Positions 43,452 through 50,838 of a DNA stretch of 64,000 bases are shown piece after piece (within the stretch, counting starts at the first letter, position 1; the number at the start of each line of letters is the position of its first letter). This stretch comes from an uncultured Eubacteriales bacterium (GTDB lineage Bacteria > Bacillota > Clostridia > Oscillospirales > Acutalibacteraceae), in the NCBI GenBank assembly GCA_934464615.1, contig CAKSKA010000001.1, positions 1-64,000 of the forward strand, in the 5' to 3' direction. A model generated the notes under the pieces. The model worked only from the letters and a program-made list of their open reading frames with translations, did not search any database and was not told the origin of the DNA. Position numbers and translations under genes: made by a program.

Positions 43452-44674
43452 CTGTTGTTCTGGCAGTTATAGGAGTTTTTGTAATTTACCAGCTGTATTC
43501 CGCTTTTTACAATCCTGTATCCACCGAAACGGTAACCCAGTATACCGCAACGGACGGCGTTAATATTACGGGTGTTATAATAAGGGATGAGGAATTTATA
43601 AATTATTCGTCGTCCGGTTCTTTGCATTTTAACGTTCAGGACAGCGAGAGGGTGGCAAAGGACGGCGTTATTGCCGATGTATATAATAACGAATCGCAGT
43701 CGGTAGCGGCAACGCGCGTTGCGGAAATTGAAAATGAGATAGCAGGCATAGAGGAAATTCAAAAATACAACGATACAAACGCGGTTGATATTACGCTTTT
43801 AAACACAAAAATGTATGCGGATTTAAATACTATAAATGCACGTTGTTCTACGGGCAAGTATTCCGAACTTACCGACGAAACGCAAAATTTGCTTACGCTT
43901 ATAAACCGCAAACAAATTGCCACGGGACAAGCGGTCGATTTCAGCGCGCAGCTTACCGCGCTTAAATCCGAACTTGAAACCCAAAAAGCCGCGGTCGGCA
44001 CACCGTCGGGATATATAAAAGCACAAAATTCAGGATATTTTGTGTCGGTTACCGACGGCTACGAAAAAGTGCTTACAACCGATAAACTTTCGCAAATTAC
44101 TCCCGAATTTCTCGATAACTTAAAACCGCAGGAAACCGACAGCACGGTTATGGGTAAACTTGTTTCAAATTACATATGGTACATTGCCGCTTCGGTTTCG
44201 GTTAACGATTCAATGCAATTTAAGACAGGCGATACGCTTACAATAAAGACCGCGCTTAAGTCAAATCCGGAAATAACCGCACAGGTTTACGGTATTAATA
44301 TGTCCGCCGCGGATAACCGCGCGGTTGTAATTTTTATGTGTACCGAAATGAGCGGGGAACTGTCGTCCATACGCTCCGGTGCAATGACGGTGGTAAGAAA
44401 CACTTATACCGGACTTATGGTGGACAGCAAGGCACTGCGCGTTGTAAATAAAGAGGTAACGGATTCCGACGGAAAAACCGAAACCAAGTCGGTTACAGGC
44501 GTATATGTTGTGTCGGGTATGTCGGCTTCGTTTGTACCGGTAAACATACTTTATGCGGATAAATCCGATACGTTTGTAATATGCGAATATCTTACCGATG
44601 ATGGTAATTTAAAACTATATGACGAAATTATTGTAAAGGGAAAGAATATTTATGACGGAAAAATCATTGACTGA
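43424..44674 (+). CDS. HlyD-like membrane-anchored protein of the division cluster
   Basis: The 416-residue protein has one N-terminal membrane helix (about 7-27), a beta-rich segment like the lipoyl/barrel half of HlyD adaptors (GVIIRDEEFINYSSSGSLHF, near 50-69), a helical hairpin (about 95-190) and a second beta-rich part. It is related to HlyD-type periplasmic adaptors, but no ABC or MFS partner is nearby. Genes of this kind commonly precede ylmE-sepF in Clostridia, so a role in division-site envelope work is possible but unproven. It overlaps miaA and ylmE. Confidence 0.7.
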   Translation: MEKSNKLLVTVVLAVIGVFVIYQLYSAFYNPVSTETVTQYTATDGVNITGVIIRDEEFINYSSSGSLHFNVQDSERVAKDGVIADVYNNESQSVAATRVAEIENEIAGIEEIQKYNDTNAVDITLLNTKMYADLNTINARCSTGKYSELTDETQNLLTLINRKQIATGQAVDFSAQLTALKSELETQKAAVGTPSGYIKAQNSGYFVSVTDGYEKVLTTDKLSQITPEFLDNLKPQETDSTVMGKLVSNYIWYIAASVSVNDSMQFKTGDTLTIKTALKSNPEITAQVYGINMSAADNRAVVIFMCTEMSGELSSIRSGAMTVVRNTYTGLMVDSKALRVVNKEVTDSDGKTETKSVTGVYVVSGMSASFVPVNILYADKSDTFVICEYLTDDGNLKLYDEIIVKGKNIYDGKIID

Positions 44675-45365
44675 TGCATTTGATAAAAACTATGCGGATA
44701 TAAAAGAACGCATAGCGTCAGCCGCGGTGCGCTCGGGCAGACGTCCTGAGGATATAATACTGCTTGCCGCAACAAAGACTGTCGATGTCGGTTTAATAAA
44801 TTACGCAATAGAAAAAGGTATTAAATACATAGGCGAAAACAGGGTGCAGGAATTTTTATCAAAGGAAAATGATTTACTCCCTGCGGCGCACAGACACTTT
44901 ATAGGCCATTTGCAAACCAATAAGGTAAAAGATATTGTAGGCAGGGTTGAGCTTATAGAGTCTGTAAGTTCTTTAAAACTGGCTTATGAAATAGGCAAAC
45001 AGTCGGTAAAAAAAGGAATTGTAAGCGATTGCCTTTTGGAAGTTAATATAGGTAGCGAGGAAAGCAAGTCCGGATTTACGGTTGACGAAATTAAAGAATA
45101 CGCCGAGGAAATCAATAAAATACAGGGAATTTATGTAAAAGGACTTATGGCTATACCGCCGGCAGAGTGCGATGAGCAAAAAAATCGAGAATATTTTACA
45201 CAAATGTACAAACTGTTTGTTGAAATACGCGACAAAAAATTATATAATGATATTGTATTACTTTCGATGGGTATGTCAGGCGATTTTGAAACCGCAATAG
45301 AATGCGGCGCAAATATTGTGCGTATAGGTACTGCCCTTTTCGGTAAGAGGAATTATTTAATTTAA
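44652..45365 (+). CDS. YggS family PLP-binding protein
   Basis: The 237-residue protein is a YggS/YlmE homologue with the PLP-fold pattern: LLAATKTVDV (about 35-44, with the PLP Lys), FIGHLQTNKVK (near 79-89) and LSMGMSGDFETAIECGANIVRIGTALFG (about 200-227). Family members carry PLP to other enzymes and balance vitamin B6. In Firmicutes it lies by sepF, as here. It overlaps the previous gene by 23 bases. Confidence 0.93.
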   Translation: MTEKSLTDAFDKNYADIKERIASAAVRSGRRPEDIILLAATKTVDVGLINYAIEKGIKYIGENRVQEFLSKENDLLPAAHRHFIGHLQTNKVKDIVGRVELIESVSSLKLAYEIGKQSVKKGIVSDCLLEVNIGSEESKSGFTVDEIKEYAEEINKIQGIYVKGLMAIPPAECDEQKNREYFTQMYKLFVEIRDKKLYNDIVLLSMGMSGDFETAIECGANIVRIGTALFGKRNYLI

Positions 45366-45378
45366 AGGAGTAATAAAT

Positions 45379-45816
45379 ATGGCACTTTGGGAGAACGTAA
45401 AAAACTTTATGGGGTTTGAGTCGGACGATTACGAAGAGGATGAGGTTGCACAGAAAAATGAAGAACCTGCTGCCGCCGTAGCTCCCGTTCAGCATAAGGA
45501 GCCGAGAATAGTAAACAGCGACAGAAAAGCAAAAAATGCAACGCTTTCTTCATCGCAAATGCAGGTTGTTATTGTAAAGCCCGATCATTTTGAGGACGTT
45601 ACAATGATAGCCGACCACATCAACGCAAAGCGCAGCGTAGTGCTTAATCTTGAAGCGTCAAACCGCGAAACTTCGCGCAGAATTATTGATTTTATAAGCG
45701 GTGTTGCGTATGCAAATCACGGTACGATACGCAAAGTTGCAAACAGCACGTTTATGATAACGCCGAACGAAGTCGATATTTCGGGCGAGCTTTTAATGGA
45801 AGACTACGAGTATTAA
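45379..45816 (+). CDS. sepF: Cell division protein SepF
   Basis: SepF binds FtsZ and shapes the division septum. The 145-residue protein has the N-terminal membrane-targeting helix (MALWENVKNFMGF), an acidic linker (about 19-50), and the C-terminal SepF domain with VVIVKPDHFEDVTMIADHIN and VVLNLEASNRETSRRIIDFISG (about 96-117). The order ylmE-sepF-ylmH-divIVA is standard, but ylmG (YggT) is absent. Confidence 0.95.
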   Translation: MALWENVKNFMGFESDDYEEDEVAQKNEEPAAAVAPVQHKEPRIVNSDRKAKNATLSSSQMQVVIVKPDHFEDVTMIADHINAKRSVVLNLEASNRETSRRIIDFISGVAYANHGTIRKVANSTFMITPNEVDISGELLMEDYEY

Positions 45817-45819
45817 TAT

Positions 45820-46557
45820 ATGGAATCGGAATTGCTGGTATCGCGTATAGAGGATACGGCAGCGGCAGCGCAGAATACATGCGTACCGAAATTTCTCGGT
45901 TTTTTGACACCGCAGGAAACCGCCGCAGCGCAGGCAACGCTTAAAAATAAAGTAAAGTTTTGTTTCGGCGGCGGTTATACGGGGGCTGAGCGCGTGCTTT
46001 TATGCGTTTTGCCCGATTGGTGCGAAGAAAATGACGTCGATTATCCGATACGGGCGTTAACGGTTGCGTACAAAAACTTTAAAACGCTGTCCCACAGGGA
46101 CTTTTTGGGCGCAATAATGGCATTGGGCATTAAAAGGGAATCTGTCGGTGATATACTTACGCAGCCTTCCCGCGCCGTAATTTTTGTAAAAAAGGAAATA
46201 TCCGATTTTATAAAACAGCAACTTTTAAAAGTAGGCAGCACGGGCGTTACCGTGACTGACGGATTTACACCGCCGCTGCCCGGTATCGGCGTTAAACTTG
46301 AAAATACCGTTACGGTATCTTCACTGCGGCTTGACTGTGTGGTGTCGGCATTGACGGGACTTTCAAGAAACAGCGCCGTGCAGTGTATAGAACAGGGATT
46401 TGTAAGCGTAAACTCGGTTTGCCGCGAAAAAATTACATACAAAATAAACGAGGGCGACAAAATTACGGTAAGAGGTATCGGTAAGTTTGATATTTTAAGC
46501 GCCGGCGGCATATCCAAAAAGGGCAGAATTATTTTGAAATCGGCAAAATATGTATAA
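45820..46557 (+). CDS. S4 domain RNA-binding protein YlmH
   Basis: The 245-residue protein has an N-terminal alpha/beta domain (PKFLGFLTPQETAAAQATLK about 24-43, then GGYTGAERVLLCVLPDW) and a C-terminal S4 domain (about 165-240, SLRLDCVVSALTGLSRNSAV). Homologues bind ribosomes/rRNA and are linked to division genes; YlmH has been tied to stalled-ribosome rescue in Bacillus. It lies between sepF and divIVA, 4 bases after sepF. Confidence 0.9.
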   Translation: MESELLVSRIEDTAAAAQNTCVPKFLGFLTPQETAAAQATLKNKVKFCFGGGYTGAERVLLCVLPDWCEENDVDYPIRALTVAYKNFKTLSHRDFLGAIMALGIKRESVGDILTQPSRAVIFVKKEISDFIKQQLLKVGSTGVTVTDGFTPPLPGIGVKLENTVTVSSLRLDCVVSALTGLSRNSAVQCIEQGFVSVNSVCREKITYKINEGDKITVRGIGKFDILSAGGISKKGRIILKSAKYV

Positions 46558-46584
46558 AGCAAATTTTCGGGGGAGGTCTTTATT

Positions 46585-47445
46585 ATGATGAGTTCGAACG
46601 ATGTAAGGGATGTAAAATTCGATAAGGCGATGAACGGCTACAAGCGGGAGGAAGTTGACAATTTTCTTGATGCGGTAGAGCAGGATTATCGCCAATACGA
46701 AGCCTACATACAGTCTATGCAGGAACGCGTAAATTCGCTTAATGCGGAGATAGAGCAGTATAAAAATTCGCAGTCAAGTCTGCAAAATGTTTTGTTAAGC
46801 GCACAGCAGTTGGCTGATAAAATAACGGCAGAGGCTAAGGAAAAAGCCAAAAAAATAATCGACGATGCGTCGGCTGCCGCACAGAAAGCAACGGCGGAAG
46901 CAAAGGATATGCTTTCCAACTTTGACGAAAAATTGGCTGAGAAAAAACTGCGCGCCGAAAGCGAGATGGCGGTCTGCACAGAAAAGGCAAGAAAAGAGCA
47001 GGAGGCCGTAAAGGCCGTAACAGCAGAGGCGGTACGTCAGCAGCAGGCTTTGTTTGATAAACTCCGCCTTGAAGTAGGCGCTTTTAAAAACGATTTGCTT
47101 GAACAGTATAAAAAACATATTGAATTTATATCAAAAATGCCCGATTGCGTTGCAATGGATGCACAGCGCGCCGCTAAAGCCGTAGAACTTGAACTTGACA
47201 AGCAGTATAAACTTGAGGATGCGGTTAAAAATTATAATTCGGCAAGTGCCGAAAATACGGAAAACAAACCGGAAGAAGTTGCTCCGGCTGCAGAGGAAAA
47301 AGCGGACGAAGCAGTAAAAAATGATACGGCAACGGGCTTTACGGTTAATACGGATACCGTAAAAGATGCGCAGACGTCGGACTCGGCAGATGCGGGCAAC
47401 GAACGAAAAGGTTTTGCGAACAGTTTTTTCAGCAAAAATAAGTAA
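46585..47445 (+). CDS. divIVA: DivIVA domain protein
   Basis: DivIVA binds curved membranes at poles and septa and positions division and sporulation factors. The 286-residue protein has the membrane-binding N-terminal domain (VRDVKFDKAMNGYKREEVDNF about 6-26), long coiled coils (about 30-200, with Ala/Lys/Glu-rich repeats) and a disordered acidic tail ending in RKGFANSFFSKNK. A GGAGG site precedes the tandem ATG codons at 46585 and 46588; either could start. Confidence 0.92.
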   Translation: MMSSNDVRDVKFDKAMNGYKREEVDNFLDAVEQDYRQYEAYIQSMQERVNSLNAEIEQYKNSQSSLQNVLLSAQQLADKITAEAKEKAKKIIDDASAAAQKATAEAKDMLSNFDEKLAEKKLRAESEMAVCTEKARKEQEAVKAVTAEAVRQQQALFDKLRLEVGAFKNDLLEQYKKHIEFISKMPDCVAMDAQRAAKAVELELDKQYKLEDAVKNYNSASAENTENKPEEVAPAAEEKADEAVKNDTATGFTVNTDTVKDAQTSDSADAGNERKGFANSFFSKNK

Positions 47446-47472
47446 TACTTATACACGGTCGGAGGAAAATTA

Positions 47473-47955
47473 ATGGCCTATATTATATCGGTTGTGTGTG
47501 CCGTAATTTTGCTTGCGGCGGACCAATTAAGCAAGGCTTTTGTCGCGGCAAATTACAGCCTGTATGACACCGGTACGCTGATACCCCGTATTTTTGATTT
47601 TTGCTATATACGCAATACCGGCGGCGCTTGGGGCGTATTAAGCGGAAAGACATGGCTGTTGGTTGTTATAACCGTAGTTGTTATGGCGGCTGTAATATGG
47701 TGGATGATAAAACGGATAAACGGCAACAAATTGCTTTTTGCGGCAGCATGCCTTGTGTTGTCGGGCGGTGTCGGCAATATGGTCGACAGGATTTTCCGCG
47801 GCGGCAGCGTTGTTGATTTTATACAGTTTGCTTTTTGGAAGAGTTTCCCCGTGTTTAATATTGCGGATTGTGCAATAGTGGCAGGCTGCTGCCTGCTTGC
47901 GGTAAGTCTGCTTAAAGACGGCTTTAAGGCCGACAAGGAAATTAAGGAAAACTGA
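47473..47955 (+). CDS. lspA: Lipoprotein signal peptidase (SPase II)
   Basis: This membrane aspartyl protease removes lipoprotein signal peptides. The 160-residue protein has four membrane helices and the conserved blocks DQLSKAFV (about 17-24), RNTGGAWGVL (about 44-53), GGVGNMVDRI (about 97-106) and FNIADCAIVAG (about 129-139), with catalytic Asp near 104 and 133. It precedes rluD by 1 base. The lipoprotein at 6238 would be one of its substrates. Confidence 0.96.
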   Translation: MAYIISVVCAVILLAADQLSKAFVAANYSLYDTGTLIPRIFDFCYIRNTGGAWGVLSGKTWLLVVITVVVMAAVIWWMIKRINGNKLLFAAACLVLSGGVGNMVDRIFRGGSVVDFIQFAFWKSFPVFNIADCAIVAGCCLLAVSLLKDGFKADKEIKEN

Positions 47956-47956
47956 T

Positions 47957-48856
47957 ATGAAGCAGTTTGTTTTTGATGAGCCGTCGGCAATGCGGCTTGA
48001 CGCATTTTTGTCGAAAAAAGCGGATATTACACGCAGTTATGCCGAAAAACTTACCGAAAGCGGCTGCGTGAGCGTTAACGGAAATTCGGCGGTAAAAAGC
48101 ACAAAACTGCGTTGCGGTGATGTGGTTGTATTGGACGAGCCGCCGCCGCAGGCGACTGACGTTTTGCCGCAAAACATACCGCTTGATGTAGTTTACGAGG
48201 ACGACTTTTTGCTTGTGGTAAATAAACCTAAGGGCATGGTGGTACATCCTGCGGCAGGCAATCCCGACGGTACGCTTGTAAACGCTTTGCTGTACCGTTG
48301 CGGTAATTCGCTGTCAGGCATTAACGGCGTTATACGCCCCGGCATAGTACACAGGATAGACAAAAACACAAGCGGACTTTTAATTGTTGCAAAAACCGAC
48401 GAAGCACATTTGTTTTTGTCGGAGCAGATAAGCAGCCATACATTTACAAGGGAATACGAAGCGGTGGTTTACGGTAACATTAAGGCGGACGAGGGCACGG
48501 TGGACGCACCTATAGGCAGGAGTAAAACCGACCGCAAAAAAATGGCGGTAACCGCTTATAATTCCAAAAATGCCGTAACAAATTATTATGTTTTAAACCG
48601 CGGCAACGGATTTACGCATATAAAATGCGTGCTTAAAACGGGCAGGACGCACCAAATAAGGGTGCATATGGCGTATATAGGTCACCCTGTTGCAGGCGAT
48701 GACGTATACGGACCTAAAAATGTAATAAAAAGTCTTAACGGGCAATGTCTGCACGCTAAAAAAATAGGCTTTATACACCCAAACACAAAACAGTATATGG
48801 AATTTGAAAGTCCTTTGCCGGACTATTTCATAAATTTTTTAAAAACAAATTTTTAG
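47957..48856 (+). CDS. rluD: RluD/RluA-type 23S rRNA pseudouridine synthase
   Basis: The 299-residue protein has an N-terminal S4 domain (MRLDAFLSKKADITRSYAEK about 12-31) and a pseudouridine synthase domain with HRIDKNTSGLLIVAK, catalytic Asp near 134, and the family motifs VNKPKGMVVHPA (about 89-100) and TGRTHQIRVHM (about 226-236). It should modify helix 69-type sites of 23S rRNA. The lspA-rluD pair is conserved in Firmicutes. Exact target site is inferred. Confidence 0.93.
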   Translation: MKQFVFDEPSAMRLDAFLSKKADITRSYAEKLTESGCVSVNGNSAVKSTKLRCGDVVVLDEPPPQATDVLPQNIPLDVVYEDDFLLVVNKPKGMVVHPAAGNPDGTLVNALLYRCGNSLSGINGVIRPGIVHRIDKNTSGLLIVAKTDEAHLFLSEQISSHTFTREYEAVVYGNIKADEGTVDAPIGRSKTDRKKMAVTAYNSKNAVTNYYVLNRGNGFTHIKCVLKTGRTHQIRVHMAYIGHPVAGDDVYGPKNVIKSLNGQCLHAKKIGFIHPNTKQYMEFESPLPDYFINFLKTNF

Positions 48857-48894
48857 TACAGCAAACCGCCGTACTAACCGAGAGGAAGTAAAAT

Positions 48895-49734
48895 ATGGAT
48901 TCAATTAAGGAAAAAGCATTAAAGCAAACGGCTTGCCGTGTTCGTATGGGAATAATTGAGGGAACACATGCGGCAAAATCCGGACATCCGGGCGGATCGC
49001 TGTCCTGTGCGGATATTCTGACCTATCTTTATTTTGAGGAAATGAATATAGACGAGAAAAATCCGAAAAAGGATGATAGGGACAGATTTGTTCTGTCAAA
49101 GGGACATGCCGCACCGGCGCTTTATTCGGTGCTGGCACAACGCGGATTTTTCGACACAGCCGAAATCGGCAGGCTGCGTCATATAGGTTCTGTGCTGCAG
49201 GGACATCCCGATATGAAACATATACCGGGTGTTGATATGTCCACAGGTTCTCTCGGTCAAGGCGTTTCGGCGGCTGTGGGTATGGCTTTGTCCGCAAAGC
49301 ACTTCGGTAATGATTTCAGGGTTTACGCTGTTCTCGGCGACGGCGAATGCGAAGAAGGTCAGGTTTGGGAGGCTGCTATGTTTGCGGCAAATAAAAATCT
49401 TGACAACCTTGTTTTGTTTGTAGACTATAACGATTTACAGATAGACGGAACTATTGAGGAGGTTAATTCTCCGCTTCCGTTTGATAAAAAGTTCGAAGCG
49501 TTCAATTTTAACGTAATTACAATAGACGGACATGATTTTGCACAGATAGAATCTGCCCTTAATAAAGCACGGGAAACAAAGGGCAAACCCACCGCAATAA
49601 TCGCAAAAACCGTAAAGGGCAAAGGCGTTTCGTTTATGGAAAATCAAGTCGGCTGGCACGGTACTGCGCCTAACGATGAACAGTACGGTCAGGCAATGGA
49701 CGAACTTAAAAATCAGCTTACGGCTTTACAGTAG
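48895..49734 (+). CDS. Transketolase, N-terminal (TPP-binding) subunit
   Basis: The 279-residue protein is the N-terminal half of transketolase: GTHAAKSGHPGGSLSCADIL (about 22-41), SKGHAAPALYSVL (about 62-74), and the TPP/metal motif GDGECEEGQVWEAAMFAANKNLDN (about 151-174). With the next gene it forms a two-subunit transketolase of the non-oxidative pentose phosphate pathway, common in anaerobic Firmicutes. GAGAGGAAG lies before the ATG. Confidence 0.94.
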   Translation: MDSIKEKALKQTACRVRMGIIEGTHAAKSGHPGGSLSCADILTYLYFEEMNIDEKNPKKDDRDRFVLSKGHAAPALYSVLAQRGFFDTAEIGRLRHIGSVLQGHPDMKHIPGVDMSTGSLGQGVSAAVGMALSAKHFGNDFRVYAVLGDGECEEGQVWEAAMFAANKNLDNLVLFVDYNDLQIDGTIEEVNSPLPFDKKFEAFNFNVITIDGHDFAQIESALNKARETKGKPTAIIAKTVKGKGVSFMENQVGWHGTAPNDEQYGQAMDELKNQLTALQ

Positions 49735-49747
49735 GAGGAATTAAAAA

Positions 49748-50692
49748 ATGGCAGACACAGTAAAAAAAGCAACCCGTGAGGGTTACGGCTCCGGCCTTGT
49801 AAAGTTAGGAGAAGCACACGACGATTTTATTGTTATGGACGCGGATTTGGCCGCCGCAACAAAATCGGGCGCATTTAAAAAAGCATATCCCGACAGATTT
49901 TATGATTGCGGTATAGCAGAGCAGAATATGATGGGAATTGCCGCAGGAATTGCCGCAACCGGCAAAAAGGTTTTTGCAAGTTCTTTTGCAATGTTTGCCG
50001 CAGGCAGAGCTTTTGAGCAAATAAGAAATTCCATAGGTTACCCCCATTTAAATGTTAAGGTTTGTGCAACACATGCGGGCATTTCCGTAGGCGAGGACGG
50101 CGCAACACATCAGTGTAACGAGGATATAGCCGTAATGCGTACAATTCCCGGTATGGTAATTATAAACCCTGCGGACGCAGTGGAAGCCGAAAAAGCAATG
50201 CTTGCTTTATACGATTATGAAGGCCCTGCGTATATACGTTTCGGCAGACTTGCCGTTCCGGTAATTTTCGGGGACGATTATAAGTTTGAAATAGGCAAAA
50301 GCGTGCAGCTGCGTGACGGAAACGACGCAACAATTATTGCCACCGGACTTATGGTTGCGGAAGCACTGCAGGCGCACGACATATTAAAGCAGCAGGGTAT
50401 AAACGCGCGCGTTATAAATATGGCTACAATAAAACCGCTTGATACTGCCGCCGTATTAAAGGCCGCAAAGGAAACAGGAGTTATTGTAACCGCGGAAGAA
50501 CATTCGGTTATAGGCGGACTCGGCTCGGCAGTCAGCGAATATTTGGCTGAAGAATACCCGACACGCGTTGTAAAACTCGGTATGAATGATGAATTCGGAT
50601 GTTCCGGACCGGCTAACGATTTGCTTGATAAGTTCGGATTCCGTGCTGCAGATATCGCAGAAAAAGTAATTAAGGCAGTTAAAAATAAATAA
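49748..50692 (+). CDS. Transketolase, C-terminal subunit
   Basis: The 314-residue protein is the pyrimidine-binding plus C-terminal half of transketolase: VMDADLAAATKSG (about 29-41), CGIAEQNMMGIAAGIAATGKKVF (about 54-76), the SVGEDGATHQ motif (about 113-122) and a C-terminal domain with TAEEHSVIGGLGSAVSE (about 248-264). It begins 14 bases after the N-subunit stop and ends in a terminator. Confidence 0.94.
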   Translation: MADTVKKATREGYGSGLVKLGEAHDDFIVMDADLAAATKSGAFKKAYPDRFYDCGIAEQNMMGIAAGIAATGKKVFASSFAMFAAGRAFEQIRNSIGYPHLNVKVCATHAGISVGEDGATHQCNEDIAVMRTIPGMVIINPADAVEAEKAMLALYDYEGPAYIRFGRLAVPVIFGDDYKFEIGKSVQLRDGNDATIIATGLMVAEALQAHDILKQQGINARVINMATIKPLDTAAVLKAAKETGVIVTAEEHSVIGGLGSAVSEYLAEEYPTRVVKLGMNDEFGCSGPANDLLDKFGFRAADIAEKVIKAVKNK

Positions 50693-50704
50693 CACATATG
50701 TTAA

Positions 50705-50748
50705 AAGCGCCGCAGTATCAGCCAAAAGCCGAATACTGCGGCACTTTT
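50705..50748 (+). terminator. Terminator after the transketolase genes
   Basis: GCCGCAGTAT (50709-50718) and ATACTGCGGC (50733-50742) form a 10-bp stem with a 14-nt loop, followed by ACTTTTTATT. Confidence 0.85.
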
Positions 50749-50772
50749 TATTACCGTATTTTGCCTGATTTA

Positions 50773-50801
50773 TTGACAAAAAATATGCGCTTTGGTATAA
50801 T
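50773..50801 (+). promoter_or_regulatory. alaS promoter
   Basis: Exact-consensus TTGACA (50773-50778) and TATAAT (50796-50801) are 17 bp apart, 37 bp before the alaS ATG. The leader is too short to hold a T-box. Confidence 0.75.
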
Positions 50802-50838
50802 AAACAGTGTTAATTTTTATTTAAAGGAAGTAAAAAAT

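Noticed and set aside
50698..50838. N-terminal extension of alaS
   Set aside because: It runs through an intrinsic terminator and a consensus promoter, and family members begin at the ATG at 50839 or close by.
50802..50838. T-box leader for alaS
   Set aside because: The leader between the promoter and the start codon is only about 30 nt, too short for a T-box.
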